Of a stretch of 50,573 nucleotides of DNA, positions 1 through 8,847 are shown piece by piece. Source of the stretch: Symbiodinium natans. Taxonomy: Eukaryota; Sar; Dinophyceae; Suessiales; Symbiodiniaceae. The notes beneath the pieces were generated by a model. That model ran no database searches, had not been told where the DNA came from, and saw only the letters and a program-made list of their open reading frames with translations. A program made the position numbers and the translations under genes. Where the stretch lies: contig CAJNDS010001735.1 of assembly GCA_905221605.1 (NCBI GenBank), positions 709,136 through 759,708 of the forward strand. Direction: 5' to 3'. Positions within the stretch are counted from its first letter, which is position 1; every line of letters begins with the position of its first letter.

Positions 1-130
1 CCCTAAACCCTAAACCCCAAACCCCAAAACTCTAAACCCCAAACCCCAAAACTCTGAACCACCACCCTAAACCCTAAACCCCAAACCCCAAAACTCTAAA
101 CCCCAAACCCCAAAACTCTGAACCACCCAT
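1..130. repeat. variant telomere-like repeat, two copies of a ~64-bp higher-order unit
   Basis: CCCTAAA units mixed with CCCCAAA and ACTCTAAA variants form a unit of about 64 bp that occurs twice (1-64 and about 65-127), each ending in an ACTCTGAACCACC stretch. The unit is degenerate, so this is more like subtelomeric or interstitial repeat than a working chromosome end. Confidence 0.8.
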
Positions 131-2250
131 TAACCCAAGACCATTGTCTTAGGGTAGTTACATGGTCCCTCGGTATGGGGGGCTTAAATGGGGACCCCTT
201 GTATACCCCATGTATACCCTTAAGCCTAAACACTAAACCCGATAAAACCCAAGGGCCCATACTTCAGAACCCTTCAAGGGGAGGCAATGGACCATACATT
301 AAAGGGACCATGGTACTACCCTAGGACAGGTTTAGGGTTTAGGGTTTAGGGTTTAGGGTTTAGGGTTTAGGGGTTTCGGGGTTTCGGGGTTTAGGGGTTT
401 AGGGACATCGGAATCATACAAGACCCTGTGCCTGGTACCACGGCGTCTTTGTGGCGCGTTGCGCCTCAGCCTCCAACGCGATGCACCACCCTTTCGTCCC
501 GCCCACGAAGCGCGAGCCCCAAACCCAAAAACCCCGAACCCTGAACTGGGGTGGGGGGGGGGGGGTCGGGGTAGGCAGGCCTTCGGGAGCTGGCTAGCTG
601 GGTTGCTTTTTGAGGCGGTTAAGGGCAGAGGAGGGTTTAGGGTTTGGGGTTTGGGGTTCGGGGTTTTGGGTTTGGGTTTAGGGTTCAGGGTTTCATGCAG
701 GGAGGGAGGCTGGTAAAGGGTTGCGTTTCGGGGTTCAGGTTCTTCAGCGGAAAGCTCTTGGTTTGCGATTCCCTTGACGATACCCCCCATGCACCGGACA
801 ACAAGAAACCAGAGACCCTCCACCCTAAACCAACCCTCAACCCTAGATCTTAAACCCTGAAACCTAAACCCTAAACCCCAAACCCTAAACCCTAAGCCTT
901 CACAAAGGGGCCTCCCAAGGAGGCCACCCAACCGCTCGCGCAGCGCTATCGATGCTGTGGATCGTCCACGAGTGGCCCAGGCCGACAACATCCTCGGAGC
1001 AGGGTTTAGGGTTTAGGGTTTAGGGCTTAGGGCTTAGGGCTTAGGGTTTAGGGTTTAGGGTTTGGGGGTTGGGGTTTAGGGTTTGGGGGTTGGGGTTTAG
1101 GGTTTGGGGGTGGGTTTAGGGTTTGGGGGTTTGGGGTTTTGGGGTTTAGGGTTTGGGGTTTGGAGGTTAGGGTTTGGGGTTTGGGGTCTAGGGTTTGGGG
1201 TTTAGGGTTTGGGGTTGGGGTTCGGGGCTTGGGGTTTGGGGGTTTTGGGGTCTAAGCCCTCCCACCCTTAACCCTAAGCCTGTGGTCGTGGGCTGTCCTC
1301 GGTTTAGGCTTTCGGGGTTTAGGGTTCCGGTTTCGGTTTAGGCTTTCTTTAGGGCTGAGGCTTTAGGGTTTAGGCTGTAGGGTTTAGGGTTTCGGCTGTA
1401 GGGTTTAGGGTCGGGTTTGGGTTTAGGGTTTGGCGCCGGGGCATGCTGGGCCGCTTCAGCCCTGAACAGTGCTCCGGCGGGGTCGGCGGCTTGAGCCGGA
1501 GGCTCTTAAATCCGGGCACGCCCATGGTCCGACGCCGTTAGGCGCCAGCCCTAGCTTTAGCTATGACGGGGGGGGGTTAAGCCGCTGACCCGGTTGGCTC
1601 CCCAACATCCGGCTCCAAACACGGCTCCCGAAGGGCATCATGTTTCAGGTACAATTTTTATCGCGAAAAACGCGCTATTTCCCACCGAATTTGGGCTCCT
1701 GGACGCATTTTTTGGGCGCCCCATGGGGGGGTCCCAAAAACGACCCCGGAGAGCATCATCGACTCTCTTTTTCAACTTTGGCCAAATACGCGTTGTTGAT
1801 GTTTTTTGGGTGGCATTGGCCACCCCAAAGGACCCCCACGAGAGCGCGCATCATGAGCATCAGCGGGTTGGGTTTTGGGTTTCGGATGCGGCTGAGAGCT
1901 TGGAAAACACAGAAATCGCTGTAAATACCGTGGTTTTCGTGCTGTTACGGACATTTCCGTTTTGAGGCCGGCATATGCCCCTATAAGCCATGCATGCCTG
2001 GAGGCCGGAGCCGCTGATGCTCATGATGCGCGGCTGGGCGGGGGCCCAGGGTGCGCATCATCGAGGCTTCGTTTCTCTTTGGGGACCCGGGGGCGAGCAT
2101 CAGCAGCATCAGTGGCTCCGGAAAGGGTTTCGGGCGGCAGGATTTCGAAGGATGCTGGCATAACTCCATAACATGGCACTCGACATGCGCGCACGCGCGC
2201 GCGCACTGTTGTGAGGGGCCAGGGTGCGCATCATCGAGGCTTCGTTGGCG
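131..2250. other. gene-free spacer with telomere-like tracts
   Basis: I see no supportable gene here. TTTAGGG-type tracts lie at about 330-380, 610-700 (G-rich, degenerate), 1000-1240 (long, GGGG-rich variants) and 1310-1430; CCCTAAA-type tracts at about 825-895. The short ORFs simply translate these repeats. A run of G lies at about 548-565. The words GCATCATGAGCATCAG and CAGGGTGCGCATCATCGAGG recur at about 1849, 2046 and 2219, so part of this stretch is an interspersed repeat. Confidence 0.75.
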
Positions 2251-2259
2251 CGCCGTTGT

Positions 2260-2409
<150 letters not shown>

Positions 2410-2454
2410 AGAGTTCAGGGTGTAAGGTTCCGGGCTTCTTCTACAGTGTGGCCG

Positions 2455-2813
2455 TGGATGCCTCCACGGTGCTTGTGAGCACGAACACCTCCACGGTGTT
2501 TGCGAACGTGAAGCCTTCAAATGCTGAACATGAACACCTCCACGGTGTTTGCGAACGTGAAAACTGTACATGCGCACTTCCACAGTGTGGCCATGCACCT
2601 CCACGGTGTTTCTGAACATGAACACCTCCACGGTGTTTGCGAACGTGAAAACTGTACATGCACACTTCCACAGTGTGGCCATGCACCTCCACGGTGTTTC
2701 TGAACATGAACACCTCCACGGTGTTTGCGAAGGTGAAAACTGTACATGCACACTTCCACAGTGTGGCCATGCACCTCCACGGTGTTTCTGAACATGAACA
2801 CCTCCACGGTGTT
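2455..2813. repeat. 88-bp tandem minisatellite made of small hairpins
   Basis: A unit of 88 bp is repeated about four times; the same words recur at steps of 88 (for example 2570, 2658, 2746). Each unit holds three short inverted repeats that share the same loop TCCAC: AACACC-TCCAC-GGTGTT, CAC-T-TCCAC-AGTG and CACC-TCCAC-GGTG. The array is framed on both sides by (TTG)n. Confidence 0.9.
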
Positions 2814-2815
2814 TG

Positions 2816-2891
<76 letters not shown>

Positions 2892-2893
2892 GC
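2814..2893. repeat. second (TTG)n microsatellite
   Basis: About 80 bp of TTG repeats directly abutting the 88-bp minisatellite, ending in TTGCTGCTGTGC. Confidence 0.95.
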
Positions 2894-4835
2894 TGCTGTG
2901 CTTGCTGCCGTTGTCCTGCTGCTGGTGGGCGTGCCCGGCTGTGGGCGACAGCCCGTTAGATTTAAGGTGAACCCAGGTCCCCTTAAAATTCGAAGCTTGG
3001 GTGTAAAAATTCCCAAATAGCCTATAGACCCTACAGATCCTATAAACCCCCATACACCCCATTAGCCCCAAAAACCTGACAAACCCTACAAATCCTAAAT
3101 CTCTGAAAGCTCGAAACCCTCCAAAAAAGGTCCCACTCTATGACTTGAGGTTCATTGCCAGTTCTTACACTTCAGGATGTCACGATGTTGTTGAAAAGGC
3201 CCACTTGGATGCCTCCTAAAGGTAGGTTCATATGGGGCTTGAAAAAAGTAACTATTCGGCCCCGTGTCCTGAATGTTGGGTCCCTATATCACACCCCCTC
3301 ATATATCCCATACAGCATATACATAGTCCGCGCGTATGGAGACACATACTATCACATACTGCTTGTTCAACTATGTACTGCATGACACATCTTCTATGTT
3401 GTTGGCGTTTGAGAGTTCTCATCTTCTGCATATTGCAGTCCCTTGATGTTAACATTGGCAGCGATCAACCCTAAACCCTACATCCGAAACCGTGTAGGCC
3501 TTCACAGAGCTGTATATCTAGCGTTTGTAGGGATGAGGCACCCGTTCCCCCCAAACCCTAAACCCTAAACCCTAAACCCTAAACCCTAAACCCTAAACCC
3601 TAGCCCTAAACCCTAAACCCTAAACCCTAAACCCTAATGTTAACGTCGCTTTAATAACCCCCCCCCCCCCAAAACTTGTTTTGGTCCCCGGGGTTTGGAG
3701 GGGTAGAAAAAAACGAGTGGGTGCCAATAATGCGGATTCTGGGGGTCTTGGGGGGGGTTAGCTGTCAGGGTCTGCTGTGCTTGGTCAATCTCAAACGAGA
3801 TCTGCTTCTCTAGAGCCTCGGAGCTCGAAAAGTCTTCTCTGTAAGTAAAATTTCTGATTCCTGGCCGGCCAAATATTACTGTTGTCACCCCATTATTATT
3901 TTCACCGGACCCCCCTATATAGACTTGTTTACACACATCGGCCCGAAAACCTCCCGTAATGGAAAGTAGTCTTCGGCTGAGCCCCTCTGGCCCGGCGAAT
4001 ATTACAGTTGCCACCCCATTTATAGATGTGAGGTTAACATTAAACCCTATACCCTAAACCCTAAACCCTAAGCCCTAAGCCCTAAGCCCCCCTACACCCG
4101 GAGCCCAATCACTCCGGCCTTGCACAGAACGGGAGCATCTTCCTGGCCGGGCCGGGACAAGGGTTTAGGGTTTAGGGTTTAGGGTTTAGGGTTTAGGGGT
4201 TAGGGGTTAGGGGTTAGGGGTTAGGGGGTTAGGGTTCAGGGTTTAGGGTTTAGGGTTTAGGGTTTAGGGTTTAGGGTTTAGGGTTTAGGGTTTAGGGTTT
4301 AGGGTTTAGGGTTTAGGGTTTAGGGTGTAAGGTTTCTGGTTTGGGGCGTAAGCCCGAAGTCTCATCTAGAGGCTTGACTTTTAGGTTTAGGGTTGAAGAC
4401 CTGGATACTTGTTACCTCCTCTTTCCGTGTAACCGCTTGTCAACTTTCGCAATGGAATAGCATATAATTTCAGTGGCTAGCGGCTAGGGTACAAGCCTCC
4501 TATCACTTGTTGGGGTCCTTACTCGGCGGTTGGGGCATAGGGAGGGGGGGCTTGGTAACAAAACGCTCCGCTACGGTGACACCAGTACTCGACCGCAGGA
4601 TCATCTACGGTTTCGGGTTTCCGGTCTAGGCCTAAACCCTAAACCCTAAACCCTAAACCCTAAACCCCTAAACCCCGAAACCCTAAACCCTAAACCCTAA
4701 ACTACATGCTCGAGTCAAACGTGCGCAGCCTCTGCGTAGACTTCGCGAAGGATCGCGTTCCGTCCTTGTGCAGATAGGGGGTCTGACTAGAGATTGTCGA
4801 TGCAGTCAACCTGAGAGCAACCTTTCCTTCAAACC
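2894..4835. other. gene-free spacer with telomere-like tracts
   Basis: No gene is supportable. Perfect CCCTAAA tracts at about 3553-3640, 4040-4085 and 4628-4700; TTTAGGG tract at about 4160-4326 with TTAGGGG variants inside. A C-homopolymer lies at 3658-3670. Between 3860 and 4020 the words AATATTAC and GTTG-CACCCCATT occur twice about 110 bp apart, a small direct duplication. Confidence 0.75.
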
Positions 4836-4938
4836 GGGATTTTCCCCCTTACGCGAACAGTCCTTAATAGGGATTCTAGTACCCCATATTGTCATCCCTA
4901 GTAAGGACTGTTAGTATCATGGGACCACATCCCAACCT
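4836..4938. mobile_element. MITE-like repeat, family A copy 1
   Basis: About 100 bp with long imperfect terminal inverted repeats: GGGATTTTCCCCCTT and ACAGTCCTTAATAGGGA at the left, TCCCTAGTAAGGACTGTTAGT and ACCACATCCC at the right. Diverged copies of the same sequence lie at 29675-29779 and 47230-47344. No coding capacity. Confidence 0.7.
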
Positions 4939-5194
4939 TCAAGGCAGTCCGGTAGAGCTTCATCTCACCCACAACAGCAGCACATGCCAGAGAAACATCC
5001 CCCACAACAAAAGGAGCTGCCTATTTTAGGGTTTAGTGTTTATGGTTGAGGGTTTAGGGTTTAGGGTTTCGGGGGGGGGGGGGGGGGGGGGGCTGGGGTA
5101 GGGGCGGACGAAACCGACCACGGCCCGCCCAGTGACCCTCTTATAAGAATGTTTAGGGTTTAGGGTTTAGGGTTTGGGGTTTCGGATTGAGGCT
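4939..5194. other. spacer with 22-nt G run
   Basis: Short spacer between two MITE-like repeats. It has TTTAGGG units at about 5030-5070, a run of about 22 G at 5071-5092 and further TTTAGGG units at 5153-5178. No gene seen. Confidence 0.7.
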
Positions 5195-5288
5195 TTAGGG
5201 ATAAGGGCGCCCCCTTTTTCGGTTGGCTACTTTTAAAGGGAACCTTGAACAAAGTAAAGGGCATCACTACATCACTGGGCTACCAAGC
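5195..5288. mobile_element. MITE-like repeat, family B copy 1
   Basis: The stretch AAGGGCGCCCCCTTTTTCGG, GGTTGGCTACTT, GGGAACCTTGAAC and ending CACTGGGCTACCAAG is shared in the same order with copies at 44663-44786 and 49810-49922. The left terminal repeat is degraded here. Confidence 0.6.
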
Positions 5289-5577
5289 TTCGTACACCCA
5301 AAGCCCTAAATCAGACGGTCCGCATGAGAAGGTCCCAAAGTGTGGCCCGTGACTTCAAAAAGGACTTGGGGGAACAAGCCCCCTTTCCCCCCGCCCCCAA
5401 CAAAAGAAGGGCGGGAAGCTGGAGAAGGTTTTTTGGTGTTTCGGGTCTCGGAGCTTAACCCTAAACCCTAAACCCTAGGGAGCCAATTCCACAGAAAGCT
5501 CCAAGCATGGATCCTGCCTTCGACGCCCAGCACCCTGAGGGTGAGCTTGTTGCCCACCTCTGCCCACAGCCGCCGGG

Positions 5578-5660
5578 GAGGGTTTAGGGTTTAGGGTTTA
5601 GGGTTTAGGGTTTAGGGTTTAGGGGTTAGGGTTTAGGGTTTAGGGTTCAGGGTCTGGGTC
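5578..5660. repeat. interstitial TTTAGGG tract
   Basis: About ten TTTAGGG units, near-perfect at first and then degenerate. Confidence 0.9.
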
Positions 5661-5816
5661 TAAGGTCTAGGGTTTAATTAGGGTCCAGGGTTTTGGGTTC
5701 AGCTTCTCAAGTTCGAGCCTTCACTAGTTTAGCAGCTTCTCAGGCGCACTACCCACCCAGAGCATCCCATACCATTAAGATATTCAGCAGTTTCACACAC
5801 AACGGTCAGACAAATA

Positions 5817-6043
5817 GCGGGCAAGGTCGTTAGAAGGTCATAAAATGTCACGACAAGGTCATATGGGCCTTGTAGGAAGCTTGCCCGCGATTCTTATGAC
5901 CTTGTACTGACCTTGCCCGCTATTTTGGTGACAAAAAGCGGCAAGGTCATAACAAAAAATGCGGGCAAGGTCCTTACAAGGCCATATGGACCTTGTAGGG
6001 GCCTTGCCCGCCAATTTTATGACCTTGTGGGGACCTTGCCCGC
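5817..6043. repeat. tandem pair of ~105-bp palindromes
   Basis: GCGGGCAAGGTC and its complement GACCTTGCCCGC occur repeatedly around two centres of dyad symmetry, each with an ACAAGG-CATATGG-CCTTGT core near 5855-5875 and 5975-5995. The two palindromes (about 5817-5925 and 5938-6043) are diverged copies of each other. Each half also holds internal copies of the motif, so the region could fold into nested hairpins. No coding potential. Confidence 0.85.
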
Positions 6044-6749
6044 AAAAAAAAAACATGTTTAGGGTTTATAGGGTTTATGATGTAAGAGCGGTTTGGGTTT
6101 AGGATCCAGGGGTCAGGGGTTCAGGGTTTTGAGGGTTCGGTATCCACCCCAGAGGCCCACACCTCCTAAACCCAAAGCGCTTCACTGCTTCTGAGACGCG
6201 CGCTGCCCTCGGAGCCACACACCCCAAAACCCTGAAGCCCTCTTAAACCCTAAACCCTAAACCCTAAACCCTAAACCCTATAAACCCTAAACCTTAAACC
6301 CCAAACCCTAAACCCTAAACCCACAGTGCCCTGCCTCCAAAGGCCGCCGCCAGAAGCGTCTGGGGATAAAGGCCTGTGCTGGATTCATCGGTATAAGGAA
6401 GCTCCCCTGACCTGCAAGGGTTTAGGGTTTAGGGTTTAGGGTTTAGGGTTTAGGGTTTAGGGTTTAGGGTTTAGGGTTTCTGGTTTCTGGTTTAGGGTTT
6501 AGGGTTTGGAGTTTAGAGTTTAGGGTTTGGGGTTTAGGGTTTCTAAGGGGTATAAGGTGGGACCCCTAGAAGGGACGCTTATTCTTATTCCCCTGTGTAG
6601 CCCCCATATACATATATGTACACCTTATATGGTGGTTTCCGAAACTGGGGGCACCTTGTTGGGGTCCTTATTATAAGGGCATCCTACTATTTGGGGGGGG
6701 GGGGGGGGTGTATTTAGAGAAAAGGGGTCCCTTATTTTCGGAAACCTCC
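6044..6749. other. gene-free spacer with telomere-like tracts, left flank of retrotransposon
   Basis: CCCTAAA tract at about 6245-6325, TTTAGGG tract at about 6416-6540, a G run at about 6693-6708 and a CATATACATATATGTA stretch near 6608. No gene seen. The retrotransposon begins at 6754. Confidence 0.75.
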
Positions 6750-6753
6750 ACAT
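6750..6753. repeat. target-site duplication ACAT (left)
   Basis: ACAT directly precedes the left LTR and the same four bases directly follow the right LTR at 28096-28099. A 4-bp duplication is slightly short for Ty3/gypsy (commonly 5 bp) but possible. Confidence 0.8.
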
Positions 6754-7050
6754 TGTGAAGTCGACCAGCACTGGACTTGCACTAAGCCAATGCAATCACA
6801 GCCCGGTCACGCTGTTTTACGACTTCGTGAGTCCAAGCACTTGTGCAGCTACGCCTGAGTGCGTCCGGTCGGACCGCACAGCAACCTAGGAGCTACTGTA
6901 CGACTCTACCGTGCTCAAAGGCACAAGCTCGGTACTTGAGCCAAAATATTGGCATTGATACGAATTGCAAATCTACACATGCAAAGGAAAACTACAGTAC
7001 TGGTTCTGGCAGCTCTGCACATGGAACGTGCGTGCTTAGACCTGCTCACA
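6754..7050 (-). repeat. 3' LTR of the retrotransposon
   Basis: 297 bp, TGTGAAG at one end and GCTCACA at the other (5-bp terminal inverted repeat). I found no difference from 27799-28095 when reading the two side by side. The ORF of 6843-7172 only translates the LTR and is not a gene. Confidence 0.97.
6935..6947 (-). promoter_or_regulatory. spliced-leader relic in the 3' LTR
   Basis: On the minus strand (the sense strand of the element) the sequence ATTTTGGCTCAAG equals the last 13 nt of the 22-nt dinoflagellate spliced leader. It is preceded by GCCAAT, where the leader has GCC. The identical copy in the 5' LTR is at 27980-27992. Confidence 0.75.
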
Positions 7051-7066
7051 TTCGCCCCTCAGCCGA
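7051..7066 (-). promoter_or_regulatory. candidate polypurine tract next to the 3' LTR
   Basis: On the minus strand the bases just upstream of the 3' LTR read GGCTGAGGGGCGAA, purine-rich and directly abutting the LTR, where the plus-strand primer of LTR elements is expected. It contains a C, so it is not a perfect tract. Confidence 0.5.
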
Positions 7067-7742
7067 GGCTTCCAGCTCATCTCGAGCTCGGAGTGCAGCA
7101 GGCACTCGCGCTGAACACAGAAAGGGAAGGGCGAGGGTGTCGCGTGCGACCATGGTGGTCCGCACATCATGAGCATTGGCATGCGGCAGGGACGCTAGCC
7201 CGCACCACCACAACGAACGCACGACGACAGCAACCCTCAGCAGCCCTTAACCACCCTTTCCCAGGAGGTCCTCACCCTTTTGCTGGTGGGCGAGGCTCTT
7301 GAATCCTCGAGCTGGTCTCTAGCTGCCAGTACGCAGACTAGGGTACAAACTATGGTACACTGTACACTTCCGGTCCTAAGCTACGGCTACGGCTACTCAC
7401 CTATCTGGAACTACCCTACGGGCTACCGGACTCAGCGAGAGCCGCGCACATGGCTTGTGCCGCAGGCAATGCAGCTCACACGCGCTTCGGCGAGCGCATT
7501 GCCGCGACCAGGACACGGTCCGCAGCACCTGCAAAAGAGCACCCTCAGCACGAGGGGCCACAGGCAGGGCGGAGGAGAAAGGTGCGGGGAATGCAAAATG
7601 GGCAGGTTTCCAACCTGCCGCGGCTTTTCGCCCGCAGTCAAGCAAAAGAAAATGCAAAAGGTTGGCGAAGCAACGTGCCGTGCTGCAACGCCTGCTCTGA
7701 TAATGCGTGGATGCATACCACGCCGCGCCGACTGGCCGCAGC
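7067..7742 (-). other. 3' untranslated region of the retrotransposon
   Basis: Between the last ORF and the 3' LTR. ORFs on both strands overlap extensively and have no recognisable features. A copy of the recurrent GC-rich word CCAGGACACGGTCCGCAG lies at about 7508-7525. Confidence 0.6.
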
Positions 7743-8795
7743 CTACTCGATACCCTGTGGAGCAGTGTTGGGGGCACGAGTGGCGATGCCAGCAACGTTG
7801 GAGCTACTGGCTCGCTCCAACTGAGGGCGCCTTGCGACCGCCTCATCGAGGGAGAATGCCTCAGCCGACACCCTCTGGAAATCCTCGATGTAGGACTGCG
7901 CGACTGAGTGCGTCTTGGGGACCTCAAGCCTAAGCCCTGCCTCCGCATTGGCTTTGCTGCTTGTGGTAAAATTGAGGCTCCCAATCAGCACCACCGCGCC
8001 ATCAGGCCGCAGTAGGCAAAGGGCCTTGGCATGGTGAAGCCCTTGGATACCGGTACCTACTTTAGCCCCGCGGCCGTCGCGAGCATAGGCGTCGCGCACG
8101 GATGAGCCGCAACCCACCTTCACCTCGGCGCCTGCAGCCGCCAAGCGTTTCAACGCTTGCCACTGCAGTTTGGTGCGGTGGCATTGTCCCATGTCGGCGA
8201 CAATCCGAACGCCTGCGCCCTTGCTAAGCGACGCTTCGATTGCCTCGATGCAGGATGGGCAATCTAAGCTGTACGCCCGGATGTAGATCACATCCTCTGC
8301 TGCTCCAGACCCAAGCAGCGTTTGGGCGGCCTGAACGTATGGCCCGCCCGCAAGGAATTCCGCTTCTTTGACTGGAGAACTCCTAGCGGGGACTGGGCCC
8401 TTGTTCCTCCGGCTGGGTGTGCGCGCCACAGTGGCAGTGGCGGCACGTTGCACGAAGCCGGACTGTGCGTGGGCTGCGCTCGCTCCATCTGCTGGGGCCG
8501 CGGCCAGGTCACGACCCGCGAGCCCCTGAAAGCAGGAGAGCCCGCGGCTCTTGGCCGCAAGTTGGGAGAAGCATCCTTCACTGTTCCCCAAACCCAACAC
8601 AACCTTACCCTTAGCTAGGGCTTCGGAGGCGGTACTCCGAATGGAGTCTGTGAGCGCAGAACCCGCGCCTCGCTGGGCCGCGTGCAAAAACCCTAGGGAT
8701 CGAGCGGTGTCCATTGCGGCATCGCAGTGCCCGCAACGTCCCTCTGCTAGGTAAGCACGACAGCCACAGGCAGCTGTCTCCTCCTTGAGGTGCAC
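7743..8795 (-). CDS. phospholipase-D-like (HKD) domain protein of the retrotransposon
   Basis: ORF of 350 residues opened by GTG; the first ATG is codon 28, and an in-frame stop lies just upstream. The N-terminus has a possible zinc ribbon (CGC then CGHC, residues 10-24). The C-terminal half (about 145-320) resembles a PLD-like phosphodiesterase/nuclease: a hydrophobic strand with a DCPSC stretch (178-182), then H255-A-K257, D265, and GSLNF at 272-276, followed by AEAG. In the classic HxK(x4)D motif the aspartate is closer to the lysine, so the active site is slightly altered. Only one HKD copy is seen, as in nuclease-type PLDs that dimerise (family knowledge). It is the last ORF before the 3' LTR. 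Substrate unknown; RNA or DNA ends or phospholipid are all possible. Confidence 0.8.
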   Translation of the reverse strand: MHLKEETAACGCRAYLAEGRCGHCDAAMDTARSLGFLHAAQRGAGSALTDSIRSTASEALAKGKVVLGLGNSEGCFSQLAAKSRGLSCFQGLAGRDLAAAPADGASAAHAQSGFVQRAATATVARTPSRRNKGPVPARSSPVKEAEFLAGGPYVQAAQTLLGSGAAEDVIYIRAYSLDCPSCIEAIEASLSKGAGVRIVADMGQCHRTKLQWQALKRLAAAGAEVKVGCGSSVRDAYARDGRGAKVGTGIQGLHHAKALCLLRPDGAVVLIGSLNFTTSSKANAEAGLRLEVPKTHSVAQSYIEDFQRVSAEAFSLDEAVARRPQLERASSSNVAGIATRAPNTAPQGIE

Positions 8796-8847
8796 TCAAA
8801 CTTTATGGGTCACCCCTTTGTTAGTGCTCGCGACCTCAAACGTCGCT

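Noticed and set aside
1-60. True chromosome end (functional telomere) at the start of the window
   Set aside because: Units are degenerate and followed by the same kind of tracts throughout; nothing marks this as terminal.
353-991. 212-residue ORF and its plus-strand partners in the first kilobase
   Set aside because: They translate TTTAGGG/CCCTAAA repeats and GC-rich spacer; composition is NPKP/GFRV repeats in all frames.
1132-1137. EF-hand in integrase (residues 1132-1137 of that protein, near 15.1 kb)
   Set aside because: A single DLNRDG loop without helices or a partner; probably chance.
2894-4020. Minus-strand ORF 3640-4014 with a repeated TVIF-GP peptide
   Set aside because: The repetition comes from a ~110-bp DNA duplication; no start context or domain.
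7280-7984. Genes on either strand in the 3' region of the element
   Set aside because: Overlapping ORFs on both strands with no motif; GC-rich openness is enough to explain them.
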